The position numbers were made by a program, and so were the translations under genes. DNA of 64,000 bases from an uncultured beta proteobacterium. Lineage in GTDB: Bacteria; Pseudomonadota; Gammaproteobacteria; Burkholderiales; Burkholderiaceae_C. Location: assembly GCA_903886275.1 (NCBI GenBank), contig CAISLN010000094.1:53118-117117 (forward strand), in the 5' to 3' direction. The notes beneath the pieces are model-generated. The model saw only the letters and a list, made by a program, of their open reading frames with translations, had not been told where the DNA came from and did not search any database. Each line of letters opens with the position of its first letter. Positions within the stretch are counted from its first letter, which is position 1. Positions 55,564-64,000 of this stretch are shown in pieces.

Positions 55564-57074
55564 GCACTGCAGAATTGCAATCCACCAAGGCGCAAGCGGA
55601 GGGTTTGCTACAGGACCCCGCAGACGATGAGTTGCGCGACATCTTGCAGCGCTCCTTCAGGCCACGTTCCACAGAGGCGGCGGCTTCGGTACAAGGGGCG
55701 GTCAAGACCTTGTTAGACTTTGCCAGAAAAGACAAGGTGCTGGTCCATGAAGATGTAGCGCAGACCATAGAGCAGATGGTGGCCGAGCTGGACAAAAAAA
55801 TATCGGCGCAGCTGACCGAAGTGCTGCACAGCGACCGCTTTCAGAAGTTGGAAGCGGCCTGGCGTGGCTTGCACTATTTGGTCAATAACACCGACACCAG
55901 TGCCAACCTGAAAATCCGCGTGCTCAATATCTCCAAGATCGAGCTGGGTCGCACGCTGCGCCGCTTCAAGGGGGTGGTGTGGGACCAAAGCCCGATTTTC
56001 AAAAAAATCTACGAGCATGAGTTCGGCCAGTTCGGCGGCGAGCCCTTTGGTTGCCTGGTGGGCGGGTATGAGTTTGACCACAGCCCGCAAGATGTGGGTC
56101 TGCTCACCGAGATGTCCAAAATTGCGGCGGCGGCCCATGCGCCCTTTATCACCGCTGCTTCACCCAGTGTCATGCAAATGGATAGCTGGAAGGAATTGGG
56201 CAATCCGCGCGAGGTATCCAAAATATTCACCGCTGCGGAATACACCCTGTGGCGCCGCCTGCGCGAGAGCAACGACTCGCGCTACTTAGCGCTGACACTG
56301 CCGCGGTTTTTGGCACGCGTACCCTACGGCGCCAAGACCCATCCGGTCGAAGAATTTGGCTACGAAGAATCGGTAGATCCTAACCGTGCGGAAGATTTTT
56401 GCTGGGCCAACTCGGCCTATGCCATGGCCGCCAATATCACGCGCGCCTTCCGCCATTACGGCTGGTGCACCAAGATTCGAGGTGTGGAATCGGGCGGTGC
56501 GGTGGAGGTTTTGCCGAAGTTTATTTTTGCCTCGGACGATGGCGAAGTGGATATGCACTGCCCGACAGAAATTGCCATTTCGGATCGGCGCGAACATGAA
56601 CTCTCCGAGGCTGGCTTTATGTCGCTGGTGTACCGCAAGAACTCAGACATGGCGGCCTTCATTGGCTCCAAGACCCTGCACCGTCCAGCCGTCTACGAAG
56701 ACGAAGACGCCACCGCCAATGCCAATTTGTCGGCAAGGCTGCCCTACATCTTTGCCACCTGCCGCTTTGCGCATTATTTGAAATGCATCGTGCGCGACAA
56801 GATCGGTTCCTTCAAGTCGCGTGACGATACCCAGCGCTGGCTCAACGAGTGGCTGATGAACTACGTGGACGGAGACCCCACGATTTCCAGCGAAGCCACC
56901 AAGTCGCGCCGTCCGCTTTCTGCCGCCGAAGTCGTTGTGGACGAAGTCCCCAGCGACCCGGGTTACTACCGTGCGCAGTTTTTCCTGCGTCCCCATTTCC
57001 AGCTGGAGGGTTTGACAGTGTCCCTTCGGTTGGTGTCCAAGCTGCCTTCGACAAAGCAAGCCGCCGCGTCTTAG
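55560..57074 (+). CDS. tssC: T6SS sheath large subunit TssC (VipB)
   Basis: 504 residues; main sheath protein. AAWRGLHYLVNNTDTS, FGQFGGEPFGCLVGGYEFDHSPQDVGLL, YLALTLPRFLARVPYG and GDPTISSEATKSRRPLSAAEV are all typical. Translation coupled to tssB. A 172-base gap follows before hcp, room for a separate hcp promoter. Confidence 0.97.
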   Translation: MSTAELQSTKAQAEGLLQDPADDELRDILQRSFRPRSTEAAASVQGAVKTLLDFARKDKVLVHEDVAQTIEQMVAELDKKISAQLTEVLHSDRFQKLEAAWRGLHYLVNNTDTSANLKIRVLNISKIELGRTLRRFKGVVWDQSPIFKKIYEHEFGQFGGEPFGCLVGGYEFDHSPQDVGLLTEMSKIAAAAHAPFITAASPSVMQMDSWKELGNPREVSKIFTAAEYTLWRRLRESNDSRYLALTLPRFLARVPYGAKTHPVEEFGYEESVDPNRAEDFCWANSAYAMAANITRAFRHYGWCTKIRGVESGGAVEVLPKFIFASDDGEVDMHCPTEIAISDRREHELSEAGFMSLVYRKNSDMAAFIGSKTLHRPAVYEDEDATANANLSARLPYIFATCRFAHYLKCIVRDKIGSFKSRDDTQRWLNEWLMNYVDGDPTISSEATKSRRPLSAAEVVVDEVPSDPGYYRAQFFLRPHFQLEGLTVSLRLVSKLPSTKQAAAS

Positions 57075-57246
57075 AGCCGCTGCAGACGGGTCGACCCAAA
57101 GGAGGGGCGACTCAACGCGATCATTGATTTGAAAGCGTCCAGCGAAGCGGGGCGCCTGGCGGAGCTGTGTCCGTCGGGTGCCTGATTCACAAACACTGTG
57201 GTTTTATTCCGGGCAGTTTTGCTCTTATTTATTGCGAGAACTAAAC

Positions 57247-57771
57247 ATGGCTACATCCTTGGTTGACTACTTTTTGAAGATTGATGGCGTGGAGGGTGAG
57301 TCCCCTGATGCGCAGTACCCAGGCCTGATCCAGCTGCAAAGCTGGCAGTGGGCCGAGGAGAACTCCGGTCGCTGGGGCTTTGGCAGCGGTGGCGGCGCTG
57401 GCAAGGTGGAAATGAAGGACTTTGAGTTCCGCATGGTTTCTAACAAGGCCTCGCCCAAGCTGTTTCTGATGTGCGCCACCGGCGAGCACATTCCCTCGGC
57501 CCGGTTGATCTGCCGCAAATCGGGCAAGGGCCAGCAGGACTTCATGATCGTGACCTTCAGCAACGGGCTGGTGTCGTCCTTCCGCACCTTGGGCAACGTG
57601 CCCCAGGGCTTGGCCTTGGGTGCATCTTCCGTAGACGGCGTGTTGCCCGTGGACGAGATCAAGATCAACTTCGCCAAGATCGAAATCGAATACCGGGAAC
57701 AGCGCAACGATGGCTCGATGGGCGCAGTGATCAAGGCCGGCTACGACCTTAAGCTCAACGCCGCGGTCTGA
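57247..57771 (+). CDS. hcp: T6SS inner-tube protein Hcp (TssD)
   Basis: 174 residues; hexamers form the secreted inner tube. Start MATSLVDYFLKIDGVEGES, central HIPSARLICRKSGKGQQDFMIVTFSNGLVSSF, end KINFAKIEIEYREQRNDGS, all canonical Hcp1. An in-frame longer start at 57178 is rejected because the family begins at MATSLVDYF. The 172 bases upstream contain no gene and may carry its own promoter; no clear hexamers were recognised. Confidence 0.97.
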   Translation: MATSLVDYFLKIDGVEGESPDAQYPGLIQLQSWQWAEENSGRWGFGSGGGAGKVEMKDFEFRMVSNKASPKLFLMCATGEHIPSARLICRKSGKGQQDFMIVTFSNGLVSSFRTLGNVPQGLALGASSVDGVLPVDEIKINFAKIEIEYREQRNDGSMGAVIKAGYDLKLNAAV

Positions 57772-57800
57772 CGCTAGGCCCATTAGCCCGGACTGGTCAC

Positions 57801-58235
57801 ATGCATTCTCCGCAGTTGTTTTACCGGCTCAGCGCGCGGGCGCACCAGCTCCCCTTGCGGGACTGTGTGGCGCGCGATGTGGTGAACCTGCTCAACTGCG
57901 CTTTGCGTGGCGCAAGCCTGGACGTGTCAAGCGACACGCCGGTGGCCAGTTCGGTGCTGAATTTCGGCAACCCCTGCCTGCTCGTCATGGGGGGGAGCAG
58001 GGTGGACCCGCTTCAACTCGCGGCCCACATCCGCCACACCCTGGCCCTGTTTGAGCCCCGTTTGCAGGCGGCGCGCACCACGGTGGTGGCGCGCCAGGAT
58101 ACCGACAGCGCCGGCAGCACCAGCCTGTACTTCGATGTGCATGGCCTGCTCAAGCCGCACGCCGCCAGCATCGCTTTGCGCCTGAAACTGGACTATCTCA
58201 ATGGGCTCTTTAGTTGGGTACCGGAGGGCCTGTGA
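57801..58235 (+). CDS. tssE: T6SS baseplate protein TssE
   Basis: 144 residues, gp25-like fold. FYRLSARAHQLPLRDCVARDVVNLLNCALRG at the start and SSVLNFGNPCLLVMGG in the middle match TssE, wedge part of the baseplate. Its stop shares one base with the tssF start (TGATG). Confidence 0.92.
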   Translation: MHSPQLFYRLSARAHQLPLRDCVARDVVNLLNCALRGASLDVSSDTPVASSVLNFGNPCLLVMGGSRVDPLQLAAHIRHTLALFEPRLQAARTTVVARQDTDSAGSTSLYFDVHGLLKPHAASIALRLKLDYLNGLFSWVPEGL

Positions 58236-60091
58236 TGCGCATGAAATTTCTGGACCATTACAACGACGAGCTGCGCTACCTGCGCGAGGCCGGCACCCGT
58301 TTTGCAAAGGACCATCCGCAAGTGGCCGCCGAGTTGGGGCTGCAGCCCGACGCGACCTCCGACCCCTTTGTGGAGCGGCTGCTAGAGGGCGTGGCCTATC
58401 TGACAGCGCGTGTGCAATCGCGCATGGAGCGCGAAGGGGTGGAGTTTGCGCAGCAGGCCATGGCCCGCGTGGCCCCCCTGTTTCAAAGTGCAACACCCTC
58501 GATGAGCGTGCTGGCCCTGCATCCCGACATGGCCTCGCCCGACGCCTTTCGCTCACAGACCATTGCGCGCGGCAGCATCGTGCAGGCCCAGTTGGCCGGG
58601 CGCGCTACACCGGTGCAATGGACCACCGCGCGTGCGGTCACTCTACTGCCCCTGCGCCTGCGCCAAGCCGAGTGCGCGCGCAGCCTGAGCGATATTCCGG
58701 CGGCCCTGGCCCAGACGCTCAACAATGTGCCCGCGGTCTTGCGGCTGCGCTTTAACCTAGAGGGCGCGGCCCGCCTGGGCCAGCTCACGCAGGCCGGCAA
58801 CGCGCCGTTGCACCTCATGCTGGGCGGCGACGCGCCGCGTGCCTATTCCCTACACCGCACCATCGTCTCGGATACCAAAGACTGGTTTGCCGTGGTCAGC
58901 ACCGATCAGGGTGAGCAGGTCATCGCGTTGCCCCGTGCGTCCTTGCGCATTGCCGGGTTAGAAGAGTCCGAATCCCTGCTGCCCGGCGACCTGGGCGCCT
59001 TGCCGGGGCTGCGCCTGTTGCGCGAATATTTTGCCCAGCCGGCGCGCTTTCTGGGTATCGAAATGGATGTCTTGGAGCGGCTTGCGGCGCTGGCCCCGGC
59101 GGCACGCTCTTTCGATCTGGTGTTTGCCTTGCGCCATGCACCGGCCAAACTTTTGGGCGATGTGGATGCCACGCAGTTCCGTCTGTTTGCGACACCGGTC
59201 ATCAACCTCTATTCCAAGCGGCTGGACCCGGTGCCCTACGACCCGCGCCAAACGGCGCAATGGATTCCGGTGGACCGGATGCGCCCCTCGGCCTACCACC
59301 TGTGGTCCCTGAGCGAACTGCACATCAGCCGCAAAGACCACCGGCTGGTTGCCGCCCGCCCTTCGCTCGACAACACCGGTTACAACGGCGCTGAGGTGGT
59401 GGCGCGCTACAGCCTGCAGCGTGAGCCCAGCGCGCTGGCCATGGGCGAGCGCAGCGACCGCGTGGACCCGCTGGACAGCCACGACCTTGTCAGCGTCACC
59501 CTGGCACAGAGCAGCCCGGATGACATCAATAGCCTCTTGCCCAAGGGCCTGGTGGCCGATCGCGGCTGGCGCATCCAAAGTCTGCCCGACGCTGCGTTTC
59601 AATTGACCGATGCGCGGGCGGTGCAGCGCATCGAGTGCCTTTGGCCTGCCAGCGCACCGCGCGCCATGCCCGATGCGCTGGCGAGTTGGGCAGCGGTCAG
59701 CCAAATCGGCCAGAACCCGCTGGCGCTGCAGCAGCAGGAGCGCGTGGAGGTGACCGAGCGCATTTTGCAGGGCATCGCACTGGCCAGTGACGCGCACAGC
59801 GCCAACGACCGCCAACGCATGGAGAGCCTGCGCACGGTCTTTTTGTCGGGCGGATTTGCCAAGGCTGCGCGCACCAACCCCATTGCCTGGGTGCGCAGTA
59901 CCCAGCTCGAACTCGACATCTCGGAGTCGCACCACCCGGACGAAGGGGCCTGGCTTTTTGGTCGTGTGCTGGCCCACGCGCTGGCAGAGTCGGTGTCCCT
60001 CAATGATGCATTGGAGGTCGCGCTCAAGCTCAACGGCGAGACCGTTAGCCTGCACACCAACACTGCCTTGCCGAGTGGGGTGCTGCAATGA
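58235..60091 (+). CDS. tssF: T6SS baseplate protein TssF
   Basis: 618 residues; large baseplate wedge protein. MKFLDHYNDELRYLREAGTRFAKDHPQVAAELGL at the start is diagnostic, followed by DPFVERLLEGVAYLTARVQ. The C-terminal LVGRVLAHALAESVSLND type segment also matches. The start at 58235 (MRMKFLDHYN) is preferred because it overlaps the tssE stop. Confidence 0.95.
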   Translation: MRMKFLDHYNDELRYLREAGTRFAKDHPQVAAELGLQPDATSDPFVERLLEGVAYLTARVQSRMEREGVEFAQQAMARVAPLFQSATPSMSVLALHPDMASPDAFRSQTIARGSIVQAQLAGRATPVQWTTARAVTLLPLRLRQAECARSLSDIPAALAQTLNNVPAVLRLRFNLEGAARLGQLTQAGNAPLHLMLGGDAPRAYSLHRTIVSDTKDWFAVVSTDQGEQVIALPRASLRIAGLEESESLLPGDLGALPGLRLLREYFAQPARFLGIEMDVLERLAALAPAARSFDLVFALRHAPAKLLGDVDATQFRLFATPVINLYSKRLDPVPYDPRQTAQWIPVDRMRPSAYHLWSLSELHISRKDHRLVAARPSLDNTGYNGAEVVARYSLQREPSALAMGERSDRVDPLDSHDLVSVTLAQSSPDDINSLLPKGLVADRGWRIQSLPDAAFQLTDARAVQRIECLWPASAPRAMPDALASWAAVSQIGQNPLALQQQERVEVTERILQGIALASDAHSANDRQRMESLRTVFLSGGFAKAARTNPIAWVRSTQLELDISESHHPDEGAWLFGRVLAHALAESVSLNDALEVALKLNGETVSLHTNTALPSGVLQ

Positions 60092-61083
60092 ACCATTCGC
60101 TACACGCCCTGTCACAGCAGAAGGGCAAGAGCTTCTTTGCGCTGATGCGCAGCACCGAGGCGCTCAATCTAGCGGGTGGTTTGACCAACGAACGTGACCG
60201 CCTGGCGCGCCGCCAGCCCGCATGGCTGGTGCTCGAACAATGCGCAGACCTGGCCTTTGCGGCGGGCGAGGTCGAGAGCGTGCGGCTGCTCGCCGATCCC
60301 TTTGATGCCAATGCAACGCCACAGGTGGTGGTGCGCCAGCGCAACTTCGGCCTGTTCGCACCCTATGGGCCCTTGCCTTTGTATGTGACCGAACATGCGA
60401 TGGTGCAGAGCCGGTTCGAACGCAATGCCGCGTTTGAACGCTTTGTGAACCTGGTCTGCGCGCACCTGGCATGGAGCCACTATTGCGCCTGGTCGGCCCT
60501 GCACCCGGTGCTGGGCTACGAACGCCCGCGCAACATCTTTGCCCAGCGTGTGGGCCAGCTCTCCAACGCGCCCCAGTCTGCAGCGCAGGGGCAGGCCGGC
60601 GGCGACCATGCGGGCGCCTGCCGGGCCGCTTTTCCGGGCCTGTATGCGGCAAGGCAGCGTCCGCTGGCGCCCTTGCGGCGTTTGCTGGCCCACTATTTTC
60701 AAGTGCCAGTGCAGGTGCAACCACGCGCCGGACGCTGGATGAACGTGCCTAACAAGGGATGGGACGCGCGCTGCTTGGGCCAGTGGCGCGTGGGCCACCG
60801 GGTGCTCGATGCACAGCTGCAAACGCACATCGTGGTGGGACCGTTGGAGGCAGAGGCTTTCTTGCAATGGAAGCGCAAATCGCCCTGTGTGGCCGCCTTG
60901 ATCCAGATCGCCAACGACTACAGCAACGGCCATATCCAGCCGCTGGTGACGGTGCAAATACGCACCCGTGCGGCCATGGCCGCACGCATCGGTGCCATGT
61001 CCCTGGGCCACGATGCCTGGGCCCATCCGGGCGAATCCATCCAGACCTTGACCGTCTTTGATTCTTTTCAGGAACCACAATGA
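60088..61083 (+). CDS. tssG: T6SS baseplate protein TssG
   Basis: 331 residues; second wedge protein, pairs with TssF. ATGA overlap with tssF. Conserved features: RRQPAWLVLEQCADLAFAAGEVESV, FGLFAPYGPLPLYVTEHA, the LRRLLAHYFQVPVQVQP region. Ends overlapping the clpV start (ATGA). Confidence 0.93.
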   Translation: MNHSLHALSQQKGKSFFALMRSTEALNLAGGLTNERDRLARRQPAWLVLEQCADLAFAAGEVESVRLLADPFDANATPQVVVRQRNFGLFAPYGPLPLYVTEHAMVQSRFERNAAFERFVNLVCAHLAWSHYCAWSALHPVLGYERPRNIFAQRVGQLSNAPQSAAQGQAGGDHAGACRAAFPGLYAARQRPLAPLRRLLAHYFQVPVQVQPRAGRWMNVPNKGWDARCLGQWRVGHRVLDAQLQTHIVVGPLEAEAFLQWKRKSPCVAALIQIANDYSNGHIQPLVTVQIRTRAAMAARIGAMSLGHDAWAHPGESIQTLTVFDSFQEPQ

Positions 61084-63698
61084 ACCGCGAAAAACTATTT
61101 GGCCGCCTGGGGCAAACACCCTACCGGGCACTGATCGATGCCACCGCCATGGGGCGAAGTGCGCGCCATGCCTTCGTGGATCTGGACCACTGGGCACTGT
61201 GCCTGCTTCGCCGCGAAGACAGTGACCTGTGCCGCTTGGTGCTTGCGCTCGATGGCGACATTGCCCTGCTGCAAGGCCGGCTGGAAAATGCGCTGGCACG
61301 CGCAGCCCAGTCGGGCGATTCACTGCGCGACATATCGCCCTCGCTGGAGCGAAGCGTGGCACCAGCGCTGAGCTGGAGCCAGCTCGCCGTGCCCACCCAC
61401 CATGTGCGCTCCCTGCACATCCTGCTGGCCTGGCTGGAGGATGACTCCACCCACCGGTGGTTGCAGCGGCTAGACCCACGCGGCCTGGGTGCGCTCACGG
61501 TAGAGACGCTGTTGGAGCGCTTTGAGACGCAATGCCTGCAGTGGCCAGAGGCCCGCGAGCACGCCGGCGTTGACAACGGTGCCAGTGCCATGGTGCTCAG
61601 CGCGGCACCTGCCGATGCATCGGCCCATGAGGCCGTGCTGGCACGCTGGGCCACCAGCCTGAGTGAGCAGGCCCAAAAAGACCAGCTCGACCCGGTGGTG
61701 GGGCGCAGCAGCGAGCTGCGCGCCGTCATCGACATTTTGCTGCGCAGGCGCCAGAACAACCCGATTTTGGTGGGCGAGGCGGGCGTGGGAAAAACCGCCG
61801 TGGTCGAGGCCCTGGCCCAACGCATCCACCAGGGCGAGGTGCCTGCCGGCCTGCAAAAGGCCAGGGTCTGGGCACTCGATATTGCCCGCCTGCAGGCGGG
61901 TGCAAGTGCGCGCGGCGAGTTTGAGCAAAGGCTGCGCTCGGTCATCGACGCGGTCATTGCCTGCGAGCATCCCATCATCCTGTTTTGCGACGAGGCCCAC
62001 ACCTTGATAGGCGCGGGTGGTGCCGCAGGCACCGGCGACGCCGTCAACCTGATCAAGCCCATGCTGGCACGTGGACAGCTGCGCATGATTGCCGCCACCA
62101 CCTGGTCGGAATACAAGCAATTCATTGAGCCCGATGCCGCGCTGACCCGGCGCTTTCAGGCCGTGGCGGTTAGTGAGCCCGATAACCTCACCGCTACCGC
62201 CATGCTGCGCGTGATTGCACCGCGCTTTGCTAGTCACCATGGGGTGCAGATTGCCGACAGCGCCCTGACTGCTGCCGTGATACTGTCGCGCCGCTACTTG
62301 CCGGGTCGGCAACTGCCTGACAAGGCCATCAGCCTGCTCGACACCGCCTGCGCCCGCGTGTCCATGAGCCAAAGCAGCCGCCCCGCCGATCTCGATGCGG
62401 TGCACCACGACATCCTTACGGTGGAGCAGGCCCTGCAGTGGCGCGCCAATGACAGGCGCTTAGGGCTGGTACAGGACGACGACCTCGGCCTGCACTGCGA
62501 ACACCAGAGCCTGCGCGACAAGGCCGCCACGCTGACGCAGCAAGTGCAGACCCAACGCGAGCAGGTGGATGCCTGGCTCAAACAATTGGCTGCGCAGGAC
62601 GCCACGACAGCTCCTTCGGCGCAGCTGCCGGCCTGGCAGGCTGGCGACCACGGCGCCAAGGCCTTCGTGCGTCCTTGGGTGGACGCACACACCATTGCCG
62701 ACATTCTTTCGGAGTGGACCGGTGTGCCGGTCAGCGACCTGGCGCAGGACGATGCGCAGCGCATGATGGACATGGAGCGCCTGCTGCAAACCCGCATCCA
62801 TGGGCAAAACGCCGGGCTTCACGCCATCGTGCAGTCGCTGCAGGTGTCGCGCGCCGGCTTGAACGAGCCGCACCGGCCGCTGGGCGTGCTGCTGCTGGCC
62901 GGCCCCACCGGCACCGGAAAAAGCCAGACCGCAGCGGCGCTGGCCGAGCTGCTTTTCAGCGGTGAGCGCCACCTGATTCACTTCAATATGAACGAGTTTC
63001 AGGAAGCGCATACCGTCTCAACCCTCAAGGGGGCACCACCGGGCTATGTGGGCTTTGGCAAGGGCGGGCGGCTCACCGAGGCGGTGCGACAACGCCCCTA
63101 CAGCGTGCTGCTGCTCGATGAGTTTGACCGCGCCCATCCGGATGTGCACGAGATGTTTATGCAGGTCTTTGACCAGGGCTGGATGGAAGACGGGGAGGGC
63201 CACCGCATCAACTTTCGCAACTGCCTGATCCTGCTTACCAGCAACTTAGGCGACGCGGAAATCGAAGCCGCCTGTGCCGCCACTCCGGACATCGCGCAGT
63301 CGCAACTCGAAGCCCTGGCGCGCGCGCGCCTACAAACCCGCTTTGCCCCGGCACTCTTGGGGCGTATCCAGTTGGTGGCCTTCAGGCCACTGAGCGTTGA
63401 GGCCCTGACCCGGATTGCCGAGCAGGCCCTCGAAGAAGTGGGCCAGCGGGTGCGCGAAAACGCCTTGGAGTGGCGGGTCGATCCGGCCGTTGCGCCCTGG
63501 ATTGCACAGGCCGTGGCCAAGCATCCGGCAAGCGGGCGTGCGGTGCGCGACTTGCTGCGCCAGCATGTGGTGCCTGTCATTGCCCAGAACCTGTTGGCGG
63601 CACGCGCTGGACAGCAGCCATTGGCCCGCGTGCGTCTGTGTGTGGAAGAAAGCTTGAGCCTTTACTTTGATGAAACGAAGGAGGCCACATGCGCCTGA
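61080..63698 (+). CDS. clpV: T6SS AAA+ ATPase ClpV (TssH)
   Basis: Disassembles contracted sheaths for recycling. 872 residues: N-domain (1-150, LGQTPYRALIDATAMGRSARHAFVDLDHW), AAA1 with Walker A GEAGVGKT (232-239) and Walker B ILFCDEAHTLIGAGGA, a middle coiled segment (~435-530), AAA2 with GPTGTGKS (608-615) and LLLDEFDRAHPD, and a C-terminal D2-small domain. Overlaps vgrG by 10 bases. Confidence 0.96.
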   Translation: MNREKLFGRLGQTPYRALIDATAMGRSARHAFVDLDHWALCLLRREDSDLCRLVLALDGDIALLQGRLENALARAAQSGDSLRDISPSLERSVAPALSWSQLAVPTHHVRSLHILLAWLEDDSTHRWLQRLDPRGLGALTVETLLERFETQCLQWPEAREHAGVDNGASAMVLSAAPADASAHEAVLARWATSLSEQAQKDQLDPVVGRSSELRAVIDILLRRRQNNPILVGEAGVGKTAVVEALAQRIHQGEVPAGLQKARVWALDIARLQAGASARGEFEQRLRSVIDAVIACEHPIILFCDEAHTLIGAGGAAGTGDAVNLIKPMLARGQLRMIAATTWSEYKQFIEPDAALTRRFQAVAVSEPDNLTATAMLRVIAPRFASHHGVQIADSALTAAVILSRRYLPGRQLPDKAISLLDTACARVSMSQSSRPADLDAVHHDILTVEQALQWRANDRRLGLVQDDDLGLHCEHQSLRDKAATLTQQVQTQREQVDAWLKQLAAQDATTAPSAQLPAWQAGDHGAKAFVRPWVDAHTIADILSEWTGVPVSDLAQDDAQRMMDMERLLQTRIHGQNAGLHAIVQSLQVSRAGLNEPHRPLGVLLLAGPTGTGKSQTAAALAELLFSGERHLIHFNMNEFQEAHTVSTLKGAPPGYVGFGKGGRLTEAVRQRPYSVLLLDEFDRAHPDVHEMFMQVFDQGWMEDGEGHRINFRNCLILLTSNLGDAEIEAACAATPDIAQSQLEALARARLQTRFAPALLGRIQLVAFRPLSVEALTRIAEQALEEVGQRVRENALEWRVDPAVAPWIAQAVAKHPASGRAVRDLLRQHVVPVIAQNLLAARAGQQPLARVRLCVEESLSLYFDETKEATCA

Positions 63699-64000
63699 TC
63701 GAACTTCGCAGTCCCCTGCTGGACGCGCAATGCATCGCCCTTTCCTGGCGCGCGCAGGAGCGCTTGTCCGACGAGCCGCGCTACCGCCTTGAGCTGCAAT
63801 CTCCCAACGCCGACCTGGATATAGAAGCGCTGCTGGGCGATGCGGTGGGTGTGGATCTGGACCTGGACAAGGGCGCCAAGCGCCTCTTTCATGCCCATGT
63901 GTTTGCCGCTCGCGACACCGGTCAGACGCAGGACCAATACACCTATGAGCTGGAGTTGGGAAGCTGGTTGTCGTTCCTGGCCGAAAACCAGAACAGCCGC
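63689..64000 (+). CDS. vgrG: T6SS spike protein VgrG (TssI), 5' end only
   Basis: First 104 residues of VgrG, with start MRLIELRSPLL preceded by a perfect AAGGAGG. The beginning matches the gp27-like domain: RLSDEPRYRLELQSPNADLDIEALLGDAV and QDQYTYELELGSWLSFL. The frame runs off the window, so any C-terminal effector domain is out of view. Confidence 0.85.
   Translation, partial: MRLIELRSPLLDAQCIALSWRAQERLSDEPRYRLELQSPNADLDIEALLGDAVGVDLDLDKGAKRLFHAHVFAARDTGQTQDQYTYELELGSWLSFLAENQNSR

Overview
The window is a dense (~62-65% G+C by eye), chromosomal piece of a betaproteobacterium. Gene content and order (prfA-hemA, bamC-dapA, DUF3579/argD-argF, parE-transglycosylase-parC, divergent hutCDIGF/hutUH, PA2779-PA2778 pair) fit Burkholderiales, family Comamonadaceae; a Rhodoferax-like genus is my best guess, but no rRNA or other decisive marker is present. 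No rRNA, tRNA, complete insertion sequence, prophage or CRISPR array was seen.

Layout. 1-2.4 kb: 3' part of proS, a transglycosylase, grxD. 2.5-5.5 kb: slyD, a periplasmic molybdopterin-oxidoreductase-like protein and a hybrid histidine kinase. 5.6-11.5 kb: leuA with a coupled VOC protein, then leftward hemA, prfA, prmC, yjdM. 11.5-17.5 kb: small membrane protein, GNAT, GDPD, coaBC, dut, FKBP, roxA, a hypothetical and a 57-residue lipoprotein missed by length filters. 17.5-21.6 kb: leftward MFS, a 41-residue membrane peptide, methyltransferase, dapA, bamC. 21.7-26.8 kb: parE, transglycosylase, parC behind a LexA-like box. 26.8-31.1 kb: FAD monooxygenase, phosphoesterase lipoprotein, PA2779/PA2778 pair.

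31.1-39.6 kb is a complete histidine-utilisation locus: hutC-D-I-G-F leftward and hutU-hutH rightward from a shared 34-bp operator dyad. It converts histidine through urocanate, imidazolone propionate and formiminoglutamate to formylglutamate and glutamate (the HutF/HutG branch). Between hutU and hutH, and inside hutH, sits a family of triple-hairpin repeats; the hutH copy is in frame and adds about 25 residues next to the active-site loop. 39.7-45.6 kb: PhyH dioxygenase, chemotaxis receptor, HD-GYP phosphodiesterase and kynA-kynU (tryptophan catabolism, no kynB).

45.7-48.5 kb: ykgJ, argF, argD. Downstream of argF lie two further copies of the argF 3' coding end, each followed by the same 46-bp hairpin element; one copy keeps the amino acids but changes most codons. 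This looks like a scar of repeated integration or recombination at the argF 3' end. 48.7-53.5 kb: DUF3579, two GNATs, rpsT, murJ, sirB1.

53.5-64 kb: an AT-rich regulatory region with a near-consensus sigma70 promoter, then a type VI secretion operon tssA-B-C-hcp-tssE-F-G-clpV-vgrG running off the end of the window. Membrane-complex and TssK genes are not in view.

The most interesting signals are the argF tail array, the in-frame palindromic element in hutH, the LexA-like box before parE, and the AT-rich T6SS control region.
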